A stretch of 45,258 bases of DNA from Mastigocoleus testarum BC008 (GTDB lineage Bacteria; Cyanobacteriota; Cyanobacteriia; Cyanobacteriales; Nostocaceae), in NCBI RefSeq assembly GCF_001456025.1, contig NZ_LMTZ01000133.1, positions 1 through 45,258 of the forward strand, written 5' to 3'. The notes below the pieces were generated by a model. That model saw only the letters and a program-made list of their open reading frames with translations. It was not told the origin of the DNA and did not search any database. Position numbers and translations under genes: made by a program. Shown piece by piece: positions 7,526-15,700 of this stretch. Position 1 is the stretch's first letter, and each line of letters opens with the position of its first letter.

Positions 7526-8692
7526 CTATGATTGGGAAAAACTAAATATTTTCCTACTCAGACTTAATAATTTATACTTACAAGAGCGTATAATCTGGTA
7601 TGTAGATGTAGTCAAATATCCAAAAATAAATGGGATTGGTTTGTGAGAATATAATCTGAGATTATAGTATAGTCGTTTTTCCATTTTCCAATTGTCGTAC
7701 CAGGAATGGTCTGTCATTAAATTAATTTCGTCAATATCTTCAGACTCACATGCTAATTTGACAGCTTCTTCTAAAAGCATACTCCCAGGTGAACATTTAG
7801 AATAAGCAGGATCGTAAGCTAATTTCCAAATTAGAATCAAACGTTTCAAACGAACTGCTAAGTTGATTGCAATTGTTTTACCTTCAGCTTCTAATATGTG
7901 CCATTCTAAGAAACCGGCATTTGACAATCTCTGGGTGAGACTTTGATAAAATGCAATGGCGGTTGGGCTGTCGATTATTGCTGTACCTGCATCTTTTTTC
8001 CAACTTTTAGCTTCCACCTCTATCAGCTGAGTTAAATATTCTGCTGTTGCTTTGTTCTCACTCAGAAAGCTAAACTTCACATCTGGTAACTTATGGAGTT
8101 TTTTGGAAGCTTTATTGAGGTTGCTTCTAAAATTACCGCTCAAGCTACCTCGATATTCGGCAAAGTTATCTCTAATTCTTAAAAAAGCTCCCACACTATC
8201 CAATTCTTCAGTTAGAGTAAATCCCGATAATTTTTCTAAAACACCAATAGTTGGGGAATTTTCTGGTAATCGGTCGAAGATTATTCCAACTTGGTAGGGA
8301 AAATATTCAATTGCAGCATCAATCAGAAATGGAATGACTATATTTTCCTCTCCCTGTTTTGTTAAAAGGTCAATTGAGCATGTTTGTGCAGATCTATGGG
8401 TACCTAATAAAGCAAATTTGAATCCAAGCAAACGACGCAATTTGATAACCAGTGGCATTACACCCACTAACTCATCTCCATCATAAGCAAATAAACATGC
8501 CCACGATTCATCATCTTCTAAATAATGTTCAAAATATGATGAAACCCAAGCAATTGATGACATTGGTAATTGTTGAGGTGCTTCAAAGGTTAGCTGATTC
8601 CACTTGTTTGCATGAAAATTGAGTTCCTCAAAGCTTTGTACTACTTTTATTTGTAATTGTTTTTTATTTAATTTTTTTTTGTAGGCGAGCAT
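7526..8692 (-). CDS. GNAT-fold acyltransferase, BioF2/CelD-like
   Basis: A 388-residue protein of the double-GNAT type. The N-terminal half resembles CelD-like proteins ('WNQLTFEAPQQLPMSSIAWV', 'VGVMPLVIKLRRLLG'). The C-terminal half (about residues 185-330) is a BioF2-like acetyltransferase domain with 'RSNLNKASKKL', 'EVEAKSWKKDAGTAI' and 'AYDPAYSKCSPGSMLLEEAV', the last corresponding to the acyl-CoA binding region. Such proteins often work in polysaccharide, cell-envelope or lipid modification. No neighbour here points to a particular pathway, and it appears monocistronic. The ATG at 8692 is followed by A-rich codons ('YKKKLNKKQ'). The fold assignment is good; the substrate is unknown. Confidence 0.8.
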   Translation of the reverse strand: MLAYKKKLNKKQLQIKVVQSFEELNFHANKWNQLTFEAPQQLPMSSIAWVSSYFEHYLEDDESWACLFAYDGDELVGVMPLVIKLRRLLGFKFALLGTHRSAQTCSIDLLTKQGEENIVIPFLIDAAIEYFPYQVGIIFDRLPENSPTIGVLEKLSGFTLTEELDSVGAFLRIRDNFAEYRGSLSGNFRSNLNKASKKLHKLPDVKFSFLSENKATAEYLTQLIEVEAKSWKKDAGTAIIDSPTAIAFYQSLTQRLSNAGFLEWHILEAEGKTIAINLAVRLKRLILIWKLAYDPAYSKCSPGSMLLEEAVKLACESEDIDEINLMTDHSWYDNWKMEKRLYYNLRLYSHKPIPFIFGYLTTSTYQIIRSCKYKLLSLSRKIFSFSQS

Positions 8693-8919
8693 GATTATAT
8701 ATGCAGTTTTCTCACGTTCATACTTGCTATGAATGTAACATCTGCAATATTCGATATTAATATAATTTTCTAAACTTTTCTAAGCTTTTATGAATTATGT
8801 TGTGTGTTTCACAGGAGTTAGCAAAACTAACAAATATAACAGAGGCCCTACTCCAAAAATTGTTTTTCTGAGATTAGAGAGAGCCTCTAGTGTTTTACCT
8901 TTCACCAGGGATATAACTA

Positions 8920-9591
8920 TTACTGAGCTTGAAAACGATAACCTATTCCCCTAACTGTCTCTATCATATTTTCTCCTAATTTTCGTCGTAAATAACCTAC
9001 GTAAACATTAACAATGTTAGTCCCAGGGTCATAATCATAGCCCCAAATTCGAGCAAGAAGTTGTTCCCTGGTCATAACTTGTTTGGGGTGACGCATCAAT
9101 ACTTCCAATAGTAAGAATTCACGCGCAGAAAGTTCGATTGAGCGTTCCCCAACCCAAACTTGGCGGCTCAATAAATCTAACTTTGCACGTCCAACTGTCA
9201 AAATTGTGTCTTGTTTTGAGGATGGTACTTGTCGATTTCGGAGTTGTACGCGCATTCGCGCAAGTAATTCTTCAAAACGGAATGGCTTCGTCATATAATC
9301 ATCAGCTCCTCCTTCCAGCCCGGCGATGGTATCATCCAAAGCATCTCGCGCCGTCAAAACAATTATTGGTAAACTTTCTCCTTGTCCTCGCAATTCAAAT
9401 AGAACATCTAACCCATCTCGGTCGGGAAGTCCTAAATCTAAAATCAGTAAGTCAAAATTTTCATTTAAAGCCAACTCTGTGGCTTCTTGTCCTGTTCCAA
9501 CAATTGCAGTTGTGAAACCGTGCTCTTTTAAGCCTGTTTCCAAAAAAGCGGTGATGCGGGGATTATCTTCAGCAATTAAAATCCGATTCAT
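8920..9591 (-). CDS. OmpR-family two-component response regulator
   Basis: A 223-residue response regulator. The receiver domain (1-115) has the acidic pair E8-D9, the phospho-acceptor D52 in 'LLILDLGLPDRDG', T80 and K102 in 'TKPF'. The C-terminal winged helix (about 127-222) has 'LLLEVLMRHPKQVMTREQLL' and 'VNVYVGYLRRKLGE', typical of OmpR/PhoB regulators that bind tandem direct repeats. The likely partner is the histidine kinase encoded upstream on the same strand, but a gap of 362 bp between them suggests separate transcription or a long leader. The signal sensed is unknown. It resembles cyanobacterial regulators of the RppA/NrsR type, but no symbol is assigned. Confidence 0.92.
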   Translation of the reverse strand: MNRILIAEDNPRITAFLETGLKEHGFTTAIVGTGQEATELALNENFDLLILDLGLPDRDGLDVLFELRGQGESLPIIVLTARDALDDTIAGLEGGADDYMTKPFRFEELLARMRVQLRNRQVPSSKQDTILTVGRAKLDLLSRQVWVGERSIELSAREFLLLEVLMRHPKQVMTREQLLARIWGYDYDPGTNIVNVYVGYLRRKLGENMIETVRGIGYRFQAQ

Positions 9592-9953
9592 GAGATTTGG
9601 ATTGTACAGTTTTAAGTTATTGGTAATGAGTAATAATTAGAGAAGAGTTAGTGTTTGAGATGTATGAGTAGGGGTGAGTTAAGCCACAATCGGGTTAGCA
9701 AAGTAAAGCGTAATATGCATGGTGACAGGCATTAAAGTTGGAAATTACTCATTAGTGTTGACATTATTCTTTCTGGTTTAAACTATTTAGCTCTCCTAAT
9801 TACACTTGCGATCGGTATCCAGAGCATCTCACTATAGTTATGGGGTAATCTTGAATACCATAAAGAAGCGTGAATTTTAGCTATAAACCTATAGGACATT
9901 AACTCTATAGGTTACATATTTTCAAGATTAGTTATCAAAGCATTCAGTACTGG
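9592..9953. other. Gap between histidine kinase and response regulator genes
   Basis: This 362-bp AT-rich stretch between two same-strand signalling genes has no credible reading frame. It contains a short run resembling GGTAATGAGTAAT heptamer repeats near 9622-9640 and probably holds the promoter of the response regulator gene. Confidence 0.4.
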
Positions 9954-11372
9954 TTAACCATAACTTAGGACACTGGGGGCACTAAACGCTAAAGGAATTA
10001 CAATCGTAAAACTCGAGCCATTACCAACATCACTTTCTAAATTTATAGAACCACCATGTGCTTGGACTATAGCTTGGACGATTGAAAGCCCTAAACCGGT
10101 TCCTTCAAACTGACAATCACGATTAGTCGCTCTCACAAAACGCTCGAATATACGTTTTCGGTCTTCTAATGCAATTCCTTCTCCATTATCCTTGACCCAA
10201 AAATACACACGAGAGTCACGTACGCAAGAACCAATAGTAATTTTGTCCCCATCTTTGGTATGCCTTACTGCATTTTCTACCAAATTCATTATTGCCTGAG
10301 TTAGGCGCTGACGGTCAACTACTATTGGACTTAATCCTTTAGATTCCAAACACCAATTCCGATTTGCTAAAGTTCTTGCTTTTAAATACACTTCCTCTGT
10401 AAACCAATCTAGCTCTTCTGGTTTGCACCTGAGAAAATCAAATCTTTCGGCTTTCGCTAATAGTAGTAAATCATTTACTAAACGACTCATGCGATCCAAC
10501 TCATCCATCACCAAAGCAATGGTTTCATTTTGTTCTTGAGGTCGATAATTGAGGATCTCTAAGTGTCCTCCAATGACAGTAATTGGAGTTCTTAACTCGT
10601 GAGATACATCTTTAAGAAATCTTTGCTGACTATCAAAAGCAAACTGTAAACGATCCAACATTTCGTTAAATGTCACAGTTAATTCAGCAATCTCATCTAC
10701 ACCTTCTACCGCAATGCGCTGCGTCATATCTGACTCAGTAATACTTTGGGCAGTTTTCTTTAATAAGCGCAGCGGAGATAATAGACGCCCAGTACTGATC
10801 CAGGCTAGCAAGAAGAAAAATCCTAAAACAACTGTCATAACTTGCATTACCAAGAAAATAGCTCCCGTTCCTGCTTGGTAATCAGTGGTTGTGTCGTAGA
10901 GAGCAACAACTGTAGCATCTTGATTATCTATCCGAACTGGGTCTGCGGCGTAAATCACTCTCGATCTTCGGTTATATACCTTGTCACTTTTGATGTTTTC
11001 GAGATTTATCCATTTATCTTTTAAGCCGGGATGAGATGAAAATACATGCTCTGGTATTTCTGGCTTAGATTTATAAATCCGATCTTTAACTAGTGTGATG
11101 AAGTATTGATTGCGACTAGGAACATAACTGGACAAAAATTTGTCAAAAACTCCTTTAGTTTCTTGGTTCTGATATTTTTTTGCTAGTAGTTTAAATCTCT
11201 CTATCTCCTGCAACAGAGATGCTTCAGCTTTAACTTCAATACGATCCGAATATATTTGTCGCGTCAAATAGATAGAGCACAAAGTTGCTGAAACACTTAA
11301 AAGAAAATACCACAACAATATCCGGGATCGGATACCAGTTAAAAATCGCAGCCATGGGGGTATTGATCTCAT
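9954..11372 (-). CDS. Two-component sensor histidine kinase
   Basis: A 472-residue membrane sensor kinase. A first membrane helix at about 18-38 ('ILLWYFLLSVSATLCSIYLT'), a periplasmic sensor region of about 130 residues, and a second helix near 170-192 ('GAIFLVMQVMTVVLGFFFLL') are followed by a HAMP linker. The DHp domain carries the phospho-acceptor H258 in 'KDVSHELRTPITVIG'. The ATPase domain has the N box 'AIMNLVENAVRHT', G1 'VKDNGEGIALEDR', F box 'IFERFVRA' and G2 'GTGLGLSIVQAIV'. All catalytic boxes are intact. It is the obvious partner of the OmpR-type regulator 362 bp downstream. The periplasmic domain was not recognised, so the stimulus is unknown. Confidence 0.92.
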   Translation of the reverse strand: MRSIPPWLRFLTGIRSRILLWYFLLSVSATLCSIYLTRQIYSDRIEVKAEASLLQEIERFKLLAKKYQNQETKGVFDKFLSSYVPSRNQYFITLVKDRIYKSKPEIPEHVFSSHPGLKDKWINLENIKSDKVYNRRSRVIYAADPVRIDNQDATVVALYDTTTDYQAGTGAIFLVMQVMTVVLGFFFLLAWISTGRLLSPLRLLKKTAQSITESDMTQRIAVEGVDEIAELTVTFNEMLDRLQFAFDSQQRFLKDVSHELRTPITVIGGHLEILNYRPQEQNETIALVMDELDRMSRLVNDLLLLAKAERFDFLRCKPEELDWFTEEVYLKARTLANRNWCLESKGLSPIVVDRQRLTQAIMNLVENAVRHTKDGDKITIGSCVRDSRVYFWVKDNGEGIALEDRKRIFERFVRATNRDCQFEGTGLGLSIVQAIVQAHGGSINLESDVGNGSSFTIVIPLAFSAPSVLSYG

Positions 11373-11911
11373 TATCTTTTTATCTTGTGTCTAAGCGGGT
11401 ATTTCTTGAATTTTGCAGTATCTGTAAAGCTTCACTACAACATTGTTGAGATTTCTGTCGGAACTTAAACTCAGTTTTCGGACTACATGTAAAATAACGA
11501 ACATTAAACTGTTAATCCTAAATGATAAATCCCAAATGATGGAGTCGAAAAATTGGTGCTAAATCGAAAATTCAGACTTTCATCCAGTTCAAACAGTGTT
11601 GAAGTTTAAGGAAGTTGAATTTTTGGCAAAGATTATCTATACTTTATGAGGTTGACAAAATATGCACTTTTATATATTTCCCTTCCCAAAAACGGCTTTG
11701 CTTGATGGAAACACTCAGAAAGTATTGTTTGTAATTTCCTCCTTAGTTATTAGGGGCGGGTAAGTCCCTATTATCAATTGTTGTCAAATTACATAAATTT
11801 ATAATAAAGATTAGATGAGAAAGTTCTTATAATTCCGGAAACGATAGAATTACTGCGAATCAGGGGATTTGGGAAAATAATTAATAAAAATCTTATGTAA
11901 TTCGTTTCGGG
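11373..11911. other. Intergenic, no gene seen
   Basis: About 540 bp of AT-rich DNA upstream of the histidine kinase gene (minus strand). No reading frame of note. It presumably holds the kinase promoter. Confidence 0.4.
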
Positions 11912-12067
11912 AATATAGGAATCATATTTGATTTTTGAAAAACACGTAGGGTGCTGTTAGCGAAGCGTAACGCACCATCATGTCGGGCTTTGGTGCGTTA
12001 CGACTTACGTCTAACACACCCTACAAATACTTAAATTTTTTCAATATTCAAACCGGATTCCTATATT
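11912..12067. repeat. MITE-like palindromic repeat
   Basis: A 156-bp imperfect inverted repeat. The outer 12 bp AATATAGGAATC (11912-11923) match the reverse complement of 12056-12067 exactly. Towards the centre GTAGGGTG faces CACCCTAC, and a perfect 12-bp stem CGTAACGCACCA (11966-11977) pairs with 11991-12002 around a 13-base loop. The 'GTAGGGTGCGTTAG...CGTAACGCACC' style is common among interspersed cyanobacterial repeats. It has no coding capacity and is probably a non-autonomous element or folded RNA/DNA repeat. Confidence 0.7.
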
Positions 12068-12300
12068 AAGGTTCTTATTACTAAAGTAGCTTGCTTGTGA
12101 ACTTTTTCTTGAGTTTATTTTATGATTGGGTTTATTTGCCGAAGCTAGTATTTTGATAAACTTATTTCAAAAAACACACCAAATAAAAGCTTTATAACCT
12201 ACAATATATTTATAAGCAGAAGCTAAGATAAGCCTCCTTATTAAGCTAGAAAAGGTACTTTAAATTGCTGGGCTAAGTATTTAAAGTGGAGGTAAAAATT

Positions 12301-12423
12301 ATGCAATATTGGATGGAAGATTTATTAATAACAGACAGCTTTACATATTTAATCATCAAAATAGGTGCACTACTTGTAGTTTTATTTCTTTGGATGATAG
12401 TAATGTCCCATCCTGCTTATTGA
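12301..12423 (+). CDS. Small single-pass membrane protein (40 aa)
   Basis: A 40-codon frame with a strong ribosome-binding site (GGAGG ending 8 bases before the ATG). The product has a short polar N-terminus 'MQYWMEDLLITDSF' and one hydrophobic helix (about residues 15-36, 'LIIKIGALLVVLFLWMIVM') ending 'SHPAY'. It stands alone and is followed 15 bp later by a strong terminator-like hairpin, which supports a real transcription unit. No family was recognised. A second small membrane protein with a similar layout lies at 19317-19454. The function is unknown; small membrane proteins of this kind often modulate larger complexes. Confidence 0.6.
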   Translation: MQYWMEDLLITDSFTYLIIKIGALLVVLFLWMIVMSHPAY

Positions 12424-12438
12424 ATATGTGTTATTTGA

Positions 12439-12465
12439 GCGGGTGATTCTGATGGAATCACCTGC
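12439..12465 (+). terminator. Terminator-like hairpin after the 40-aa membrane protein gene
   Basis: An 11-bp stem (12439-12449 with 12455-12465, one G-U pair) around the loop TGATG, beginning 15 bp after the stop codon. The following T tract is short (GTTTTAG), so termination efficiency is uncertain. Confidence 0.5.
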
Positions 12466-12841
12466 GGAAGTTTTAGATATACCCCATAAATTTTACTTCT
12501 GTTGGTTTTTTGGTTCCTGCTGGTCTCAAAATATGCAAGAGAAAACACACCTTGAGATTATTCACAAATCTAAATAGGGAAACATTTCTCTTACTCTAGC
12601 AAACGAGGCTTTAGAAGTTTTACGCAACTGTAAAATTTGTAGTGCAGCTATGTTGGCGAATCGATTCGTAAGAAAGATAATTAATCAAAAGTTGCTGTTA
12701 TCTGGATTGACTTTTTACAGCAGGAAGTGTAGCTCTATACCAACAGATAGACTTGATAGTTGAGCTTTATGAGGAAAATGGAGAACACCCTGTGGCTTTA
12801 ACTTGGAAATCCTATGAATTTGTTTTTACACCGCACTGTCT
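12466..12841. other. Intergenic with unassigned open fragments
   Basis: No convincing gene. A start-less open stretch on the plus strand (about 12711-12845) would encode 'VALYQQIDLIVELYEENGEH' and about 25 further residues. It looks protein-like but matches nothing recognised and may be the tail of a decayed gene. Confidence 0.3.
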
Positions 12842-13003
12842 CTAAAGTTTGTGAGGGACAACTATTGGCAAGGTGCGCACTAGTTCTCTAATAATATCGT
12901 TGGTCTGTCTCCCTGTTTTCTGACAGTATTTCTCTAATTTTTCTACTTCTTGCACGCTTAAGTTTATACTTAATTGCTTTACATCAGATTTTTTATTGAG
13001 CAT
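12842..13003 (-). CDS. Small ribbon-helix-helix-like protein (53 aa)
   Basis: A 53-residue frame on the minus strand from ATG 13003 to TAG 12842. It reads as a short beta strand 'VKQLSINLS' followed by two helices, 'VQEVEKLEKYCQKTGRQTND' and 'IIRELVRTLP', the layout of CopG/Arc-type ribbon-helix-helix proteins or of small cyanobacterial plasmid-type antitoxins. It is transcribed divergently from another ribbon-helix-helix-like gene 122 bp away, and direct repeats lie between them. No toxin gene was seen beside it. Gene reality is likely from the helix pattern and the clean start; the function as a DNA-binding repressor is inferred. Confidence 0.6.
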   Translation of the reverse strand: MLNKKSDVKQLSINLSVQEVEKLEKYCQKTGRQTNDIIRELVRTLPIVVPHKL

Positions 13004-13039
13004 ACAGCAAACTACATTATTTTAACTACTCACTAATTT

Positions 13040-13113
13040 TATATCATTATGATCCTATATCATTATGACTATTAAAGTGTAAAATGGTATACATACATAA
13101 GTAATATGATATA
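13040..13113. promoter_or_regulatory. Repeated TATATCATTATGA operator-like sites
   Basis: The 13-mer TATATCATTATGA occurs twice in direct orientation (13040-13052 and 13056-13068, 16 bp apart), with a partial inverted copy TAATATGATATA at 13102-13113. They lie between two divergent ribbon-helix-helix-like genes, where autoregulatory operators of such proteins are normally found. Confidence 0.5.
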
Positions 13114-13124
13114 AAGGGTTTTGG

Positions 13125-13319
13125 ATGAAAATCCTTTACAGACCAATGTGTACAGCTAAAACACAGCCATTGAAAATTTACTTAGACAAAGAACAACATT
13201 TGCTATTAAAAATACTTTGTGCCCTTGAGCAGAGAAGTATGAATAGCGTGATAACTGAGTTAATTGCTGATTGGATCGAAGAAAAAAAGGAGGTTCATAA
13301 AAATATAATAAATATGTAA
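13125..13319 (+). CDS. Ribbon-helix-helix-like DNA-binding protein (64 aa)
   Basis: A 64-residue protein with the ribbon-helix-helix pattern: strand 'TQPLKIYLDKEQ', helix A 'HLLLKILCALEQR', turn 'SMNS', helix B 'VITELIADWIEEKK'. It is likely a small repressor or an antitoxin-type protein. The ATG at 13125 is preceded by AAAGGG at a reasonable distance. An alternative ATG at 13146 would still keep the whole fold. No cognate toxin is recognisable downstream: the stretch to 13493 is non-coding. It sits divergent to a similar small protein gene with shared operator-like repeats between. Confidence 0.65.
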   Translation: MKILYRPMCTAKTQPLKIYLDKEQHLLLKILCALEQRSMNSVITELIADWIEEKKEVHKNIINM

Positions 13320-13492
13320 AAAGCTTCCATGATGCCGTGGGAGAGTTAATCTTAAATATCTTGGGTTTACTTGTTTGATTAAAAACAGATCTTGACTATC
13401 TTTAAATATTGCTTTTCGTTGGTTGTATATCAGTACTAATTTCTTACTAACGGCAGATTTATCAAGCAGTTTGTGGATACGAACTGCTTGAA

Positions 13493-13729
13493 TTAGGAAT
13501 TTAGGGACATTCCGTCACAGATGGCGTGGTGTCCATACAATATGATCTCGGATACCTCCGTTGACTGAATGAGTGCACAACGCACCAGTGGTCCAGTCTC
13601 TATGGCGGATGATCTACGGAACTCCTCCTTAAAAAAACTTTTATGACAGTTAGGGTGCGGAATGTGAATTCCTGTCTTTACTTTCTGAATCAGAAAGCCA
13701 TAAGCATTTGTGTAGAACGAAATTTTCAA
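13493..13729 (-). pseudogene. Fragment of a condensation-domain acyltransferase gene
   Basis: The frame encodes 78 residues, of which about 45 at the C-terminal end match the core of NRPS-type condensation domains: 'FFKEEFRRS', 'IETGPLVRCALIQST' and the active-site motif 'HHAICDGMS' (HHxxxDG). A complete domain has about 430 residues; here it stops right after the motif, and the N-terminal residues do not look like the family. The start would be a TTG without a ribosome-binding site. It is a leftover of a larger gene. A full-length relative lies at 37903-39258, but the fragment carries the standard HH pair, so it probably descends from a different family member. Confidence 0.65.
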
Positions 13730-14466
13730 TCAGTACTCAAGTTCCGCCTTGACCGGGAAATAAGTCAAGGTTCAGGATTCTAAAATTTTGGTCAACTCAA
13801 ACTAATCTCACCCCAAAATAGAGATCGGTTCAAGGATCTACCTTATGAAGTTCAGAGCGGGTTTCTATAGAACCCATTTGAGATCTTTATTTCTAGTCAG
13901 CAGCTAGTTGTTGAGTATTAATCTAATAAAACAAAGCTTGAGCTTGGCATTATTGGCACGAGGGCGTTGCTAAATAGAATAGATTAGACATCTCCGAAAA
14001 CAACCAAATTCTTACTATTACTAACTTTTAAATAGCGACCGCCGAAATAAAACAAGGGTATTACCCTGATGTAAAGCGAATTTGTTTGAAAATATACCCA
14101 AATGGTATGGGCTTTAGAGGGGAATGGCACCAAGGAAACCTGAAAGGCTTGCTAGAAGGGAGGTATGGGGATAGGAGTAGAGAGGGGAGAAGGGGAGTTT
14201 AATTAATGGGGATTGTTGCACTAAGCTAAATAACACGCTTTCCACACCTCCCACACTCCCCATCAGTTCAAGGCTTGAGTCTTAACTTCGTACAATTTGG
14301 CTTTAGAGAGATTGAACGTGTTACCCCGAATTCACTATACAGCAATTATGAATTGGAAGTCCCTTTAGGTTAAATTGCAAGTCATTGCTGCAGTCCGAAA
14401 ATTTAGCACCACAGCTACGGAAGAACCGTTTTATCTGCTACAAATCTTTTTGTCGGATTTATTTGA
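13730..14466. other. Gene-free region with a G-rich tract
   Basis: No credible gene in 737 bp. The notable feature is a purine-rich tract at about 14156-14198 with four separate runs of three or four G, followed by a C-rich stretch (about 14240-14265). Otherwise the DNA is AT-rich, in keeping with decayed sequence next to the condensation-domain fragment. Confidence 0.4.
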
Positions 14467-14811
14467 TTAAATAAAACCTACACCTTTACCACGTTTATCA
14501 TCTTCCATTGTAAGTTTTCCGTCTTCTTCATTGTTATTTATATCAGCCAATTCTTTAGCTCTCTCAACAGCTTGTGCTTCTTCCTTGGCTCTAAGATCCC
14601 CACGTTCTTCGTAATACATTTCTGGTTCAACCGCATAATTATTTGCTAAACCTTCATTGTCTACTGTAAAGCCAGCTTCTTCTGCTTGTTGCTTATACCC
14701 TTCCCCTTCACGCTCTATCCGCGCAGCAGTTTCGCCAGGTATAAGATTGCGATCGTATCCGTCTCTTTCTGCTCTTTGTTTACTATCAACTGCTTTCTTA
14801 TGATCAGCCAT
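14467..14811 (-). CDS. Hydrophilic, probably disordered protein (114 aa)
   Basis: A 114-residue, highly charged protein rich in Glu, Lys, Asp, Asn and Gly, with no Cys, no Trp, no membrane segment and no signal peptide. Recognisable stretches are 'NLIPGETAARIEREGEGYKQ', a middle 'YAVEPEMYYEERGDL' and a helical 'AKEEAQAVERAKELADINN'. This composition resembles late-embryogenesis-like or stress-related hydrophilic proteins of desiccation-tolerant cyanobacteria, but no named family was recognised. It stands alone between two long non-coding stretches. The clean ATG and the consistent composition argue for a real gene. Confidence 0.65.
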   Translation of the reverse strand: MADHKKAVDSKQRAERDGYDRNLIPGETAARIEREGEGYKQQAEEAGFTVDNEGLANNYAVEPEMYYEERGDLRAKEEAQAVERAKELADINNNEEDGKLTMEDDKRGKGVGFI

Positions 14812-15216
14812 AAATATTTATCCTAAATCTGCTTAACATTTATTATTCAAGTAGTCTATTCACACTCCCCAGACTCAAATCACCGAAATTCTCGGTTTTG
14901 CTAAGGTTGTAGTGAAAAATACCTGTTGTATTATTTCAGCATCAACCACACTATTAATTTAAAAATGAAATGTGAGATAATTGTGAGCTTTTCGTTAATT
15001 TTTTTACTTTAAAAAATCTTCCGATTTTTTAGAAGTGTTGATTTACTAAAAAATTAGGCATTGCATATTTGCGGGACGATAACCAAATTTGTCTAAGCTG
15101 AAACTACTGATAAATAAGGGGAATTTTTTTGGATATATTTAAGTCATGCCATATTAATGCAACGCCAATAATTGTGTTTAAACTCTGCAGAGTTCTTGGC
15201 AAGATTCCATAATCAC
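14812..15216. other. Intergenic, no gene seen
   Basis: 405 bp of AT-rich DNA between the hydrophilic-protein gene (which would have its promoter here, minus strand) and the D1 fragment. No reading frame or hairpin of note. Confidence 0.4.
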
Positions 15217-15453
15217 TCAAGGAGTATTATAACTAACTGGTATTGGTTCCCCTGCAGATATAATCACTGGAAAGTGATGAACATTAGGTCGATGCATTGC
15301 TTGTAAGCCCAAACGAGCTCGATTAGGCATATCTGCTTCTGCTGTTATAACCACACCAGCGCTGTCCAATATGCAGTGATTGAAGTTAAGTCCATTCAGC
15401 TTAAATGCCATCATACTTACAATAGCAGCATACCAGATACCCAAAGTTCTCAT
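15217..15453 (-). pseudogene. psbA: 3' fragment of a non-canonical ('rogue') photosystem II D1 gene
   Basis: The 78-residue frame aligns with the C-terminal part of D1 (PsbA), from about residue 280 to the end: 'GIWYAAIVSMMAFKLNGLNF' matches the last helix and 'ADMPNRARLGLQAMH' the lumenal helix. Canonical D1 ends HERNAHNFPLDLA, with the Mn-cluster ligands H332, E333, D342 and A344. Here the segment reads 'HRPNVHHFPVIIS': H332 and H337 are kept but E333, D342 and A344 are replaced. Such losses define the rogue D1 (and ChlF-like) variants that cannot support water oxidation. The N-terminal about 280 residues, including all other helices and the quinone site, are absent, and no D1 sequence is seen up to 15700. 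It is a truncated remnant of a divergent psbA copy. Confidence 0.75.
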
Positions 15454-15700
15454 CTTGGAGCCAAAGTTTTGAATATCCTACATTTCTTGTTGTAAGAGAA
15501 TAATGTGATAAAGTTGTGAGGCGATACTTTAAGACAACAGTTAAAATAATTAATTTGGTCTGACGTGTTGATAATAGCCGTTAGTTAGCCTTCATCAAAC
15601 AAACAAATTGTAAAAGGCTTAGAAATCTTAATACCTTAGTTATTCCGTTTCATAGAGCACAAGTTTTAATATTTTTATAGCCCAACTCAATAAAATTAAG

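Noticed and set aside
8840..8890. Possible terminator after the response regulator gene (AGAGGC/GCCTCT)
   Set aside because: Six-base stem with a loop of more than 30 bases; too weak to call.
9138..9640. Two plus-strand frames opposite the response regulator
   Set aside because: Shadows of the minus-strand gene, which has complete receiver and winged-helix motifs.
12452..12580. Short plus-strand frame of about 41 codons starting ATGGAATCACC
   Set aside because: Its start codon region lies inside the terminator-like hairpin, no ribosome-binding site is present, and the product has no recognisable feature.
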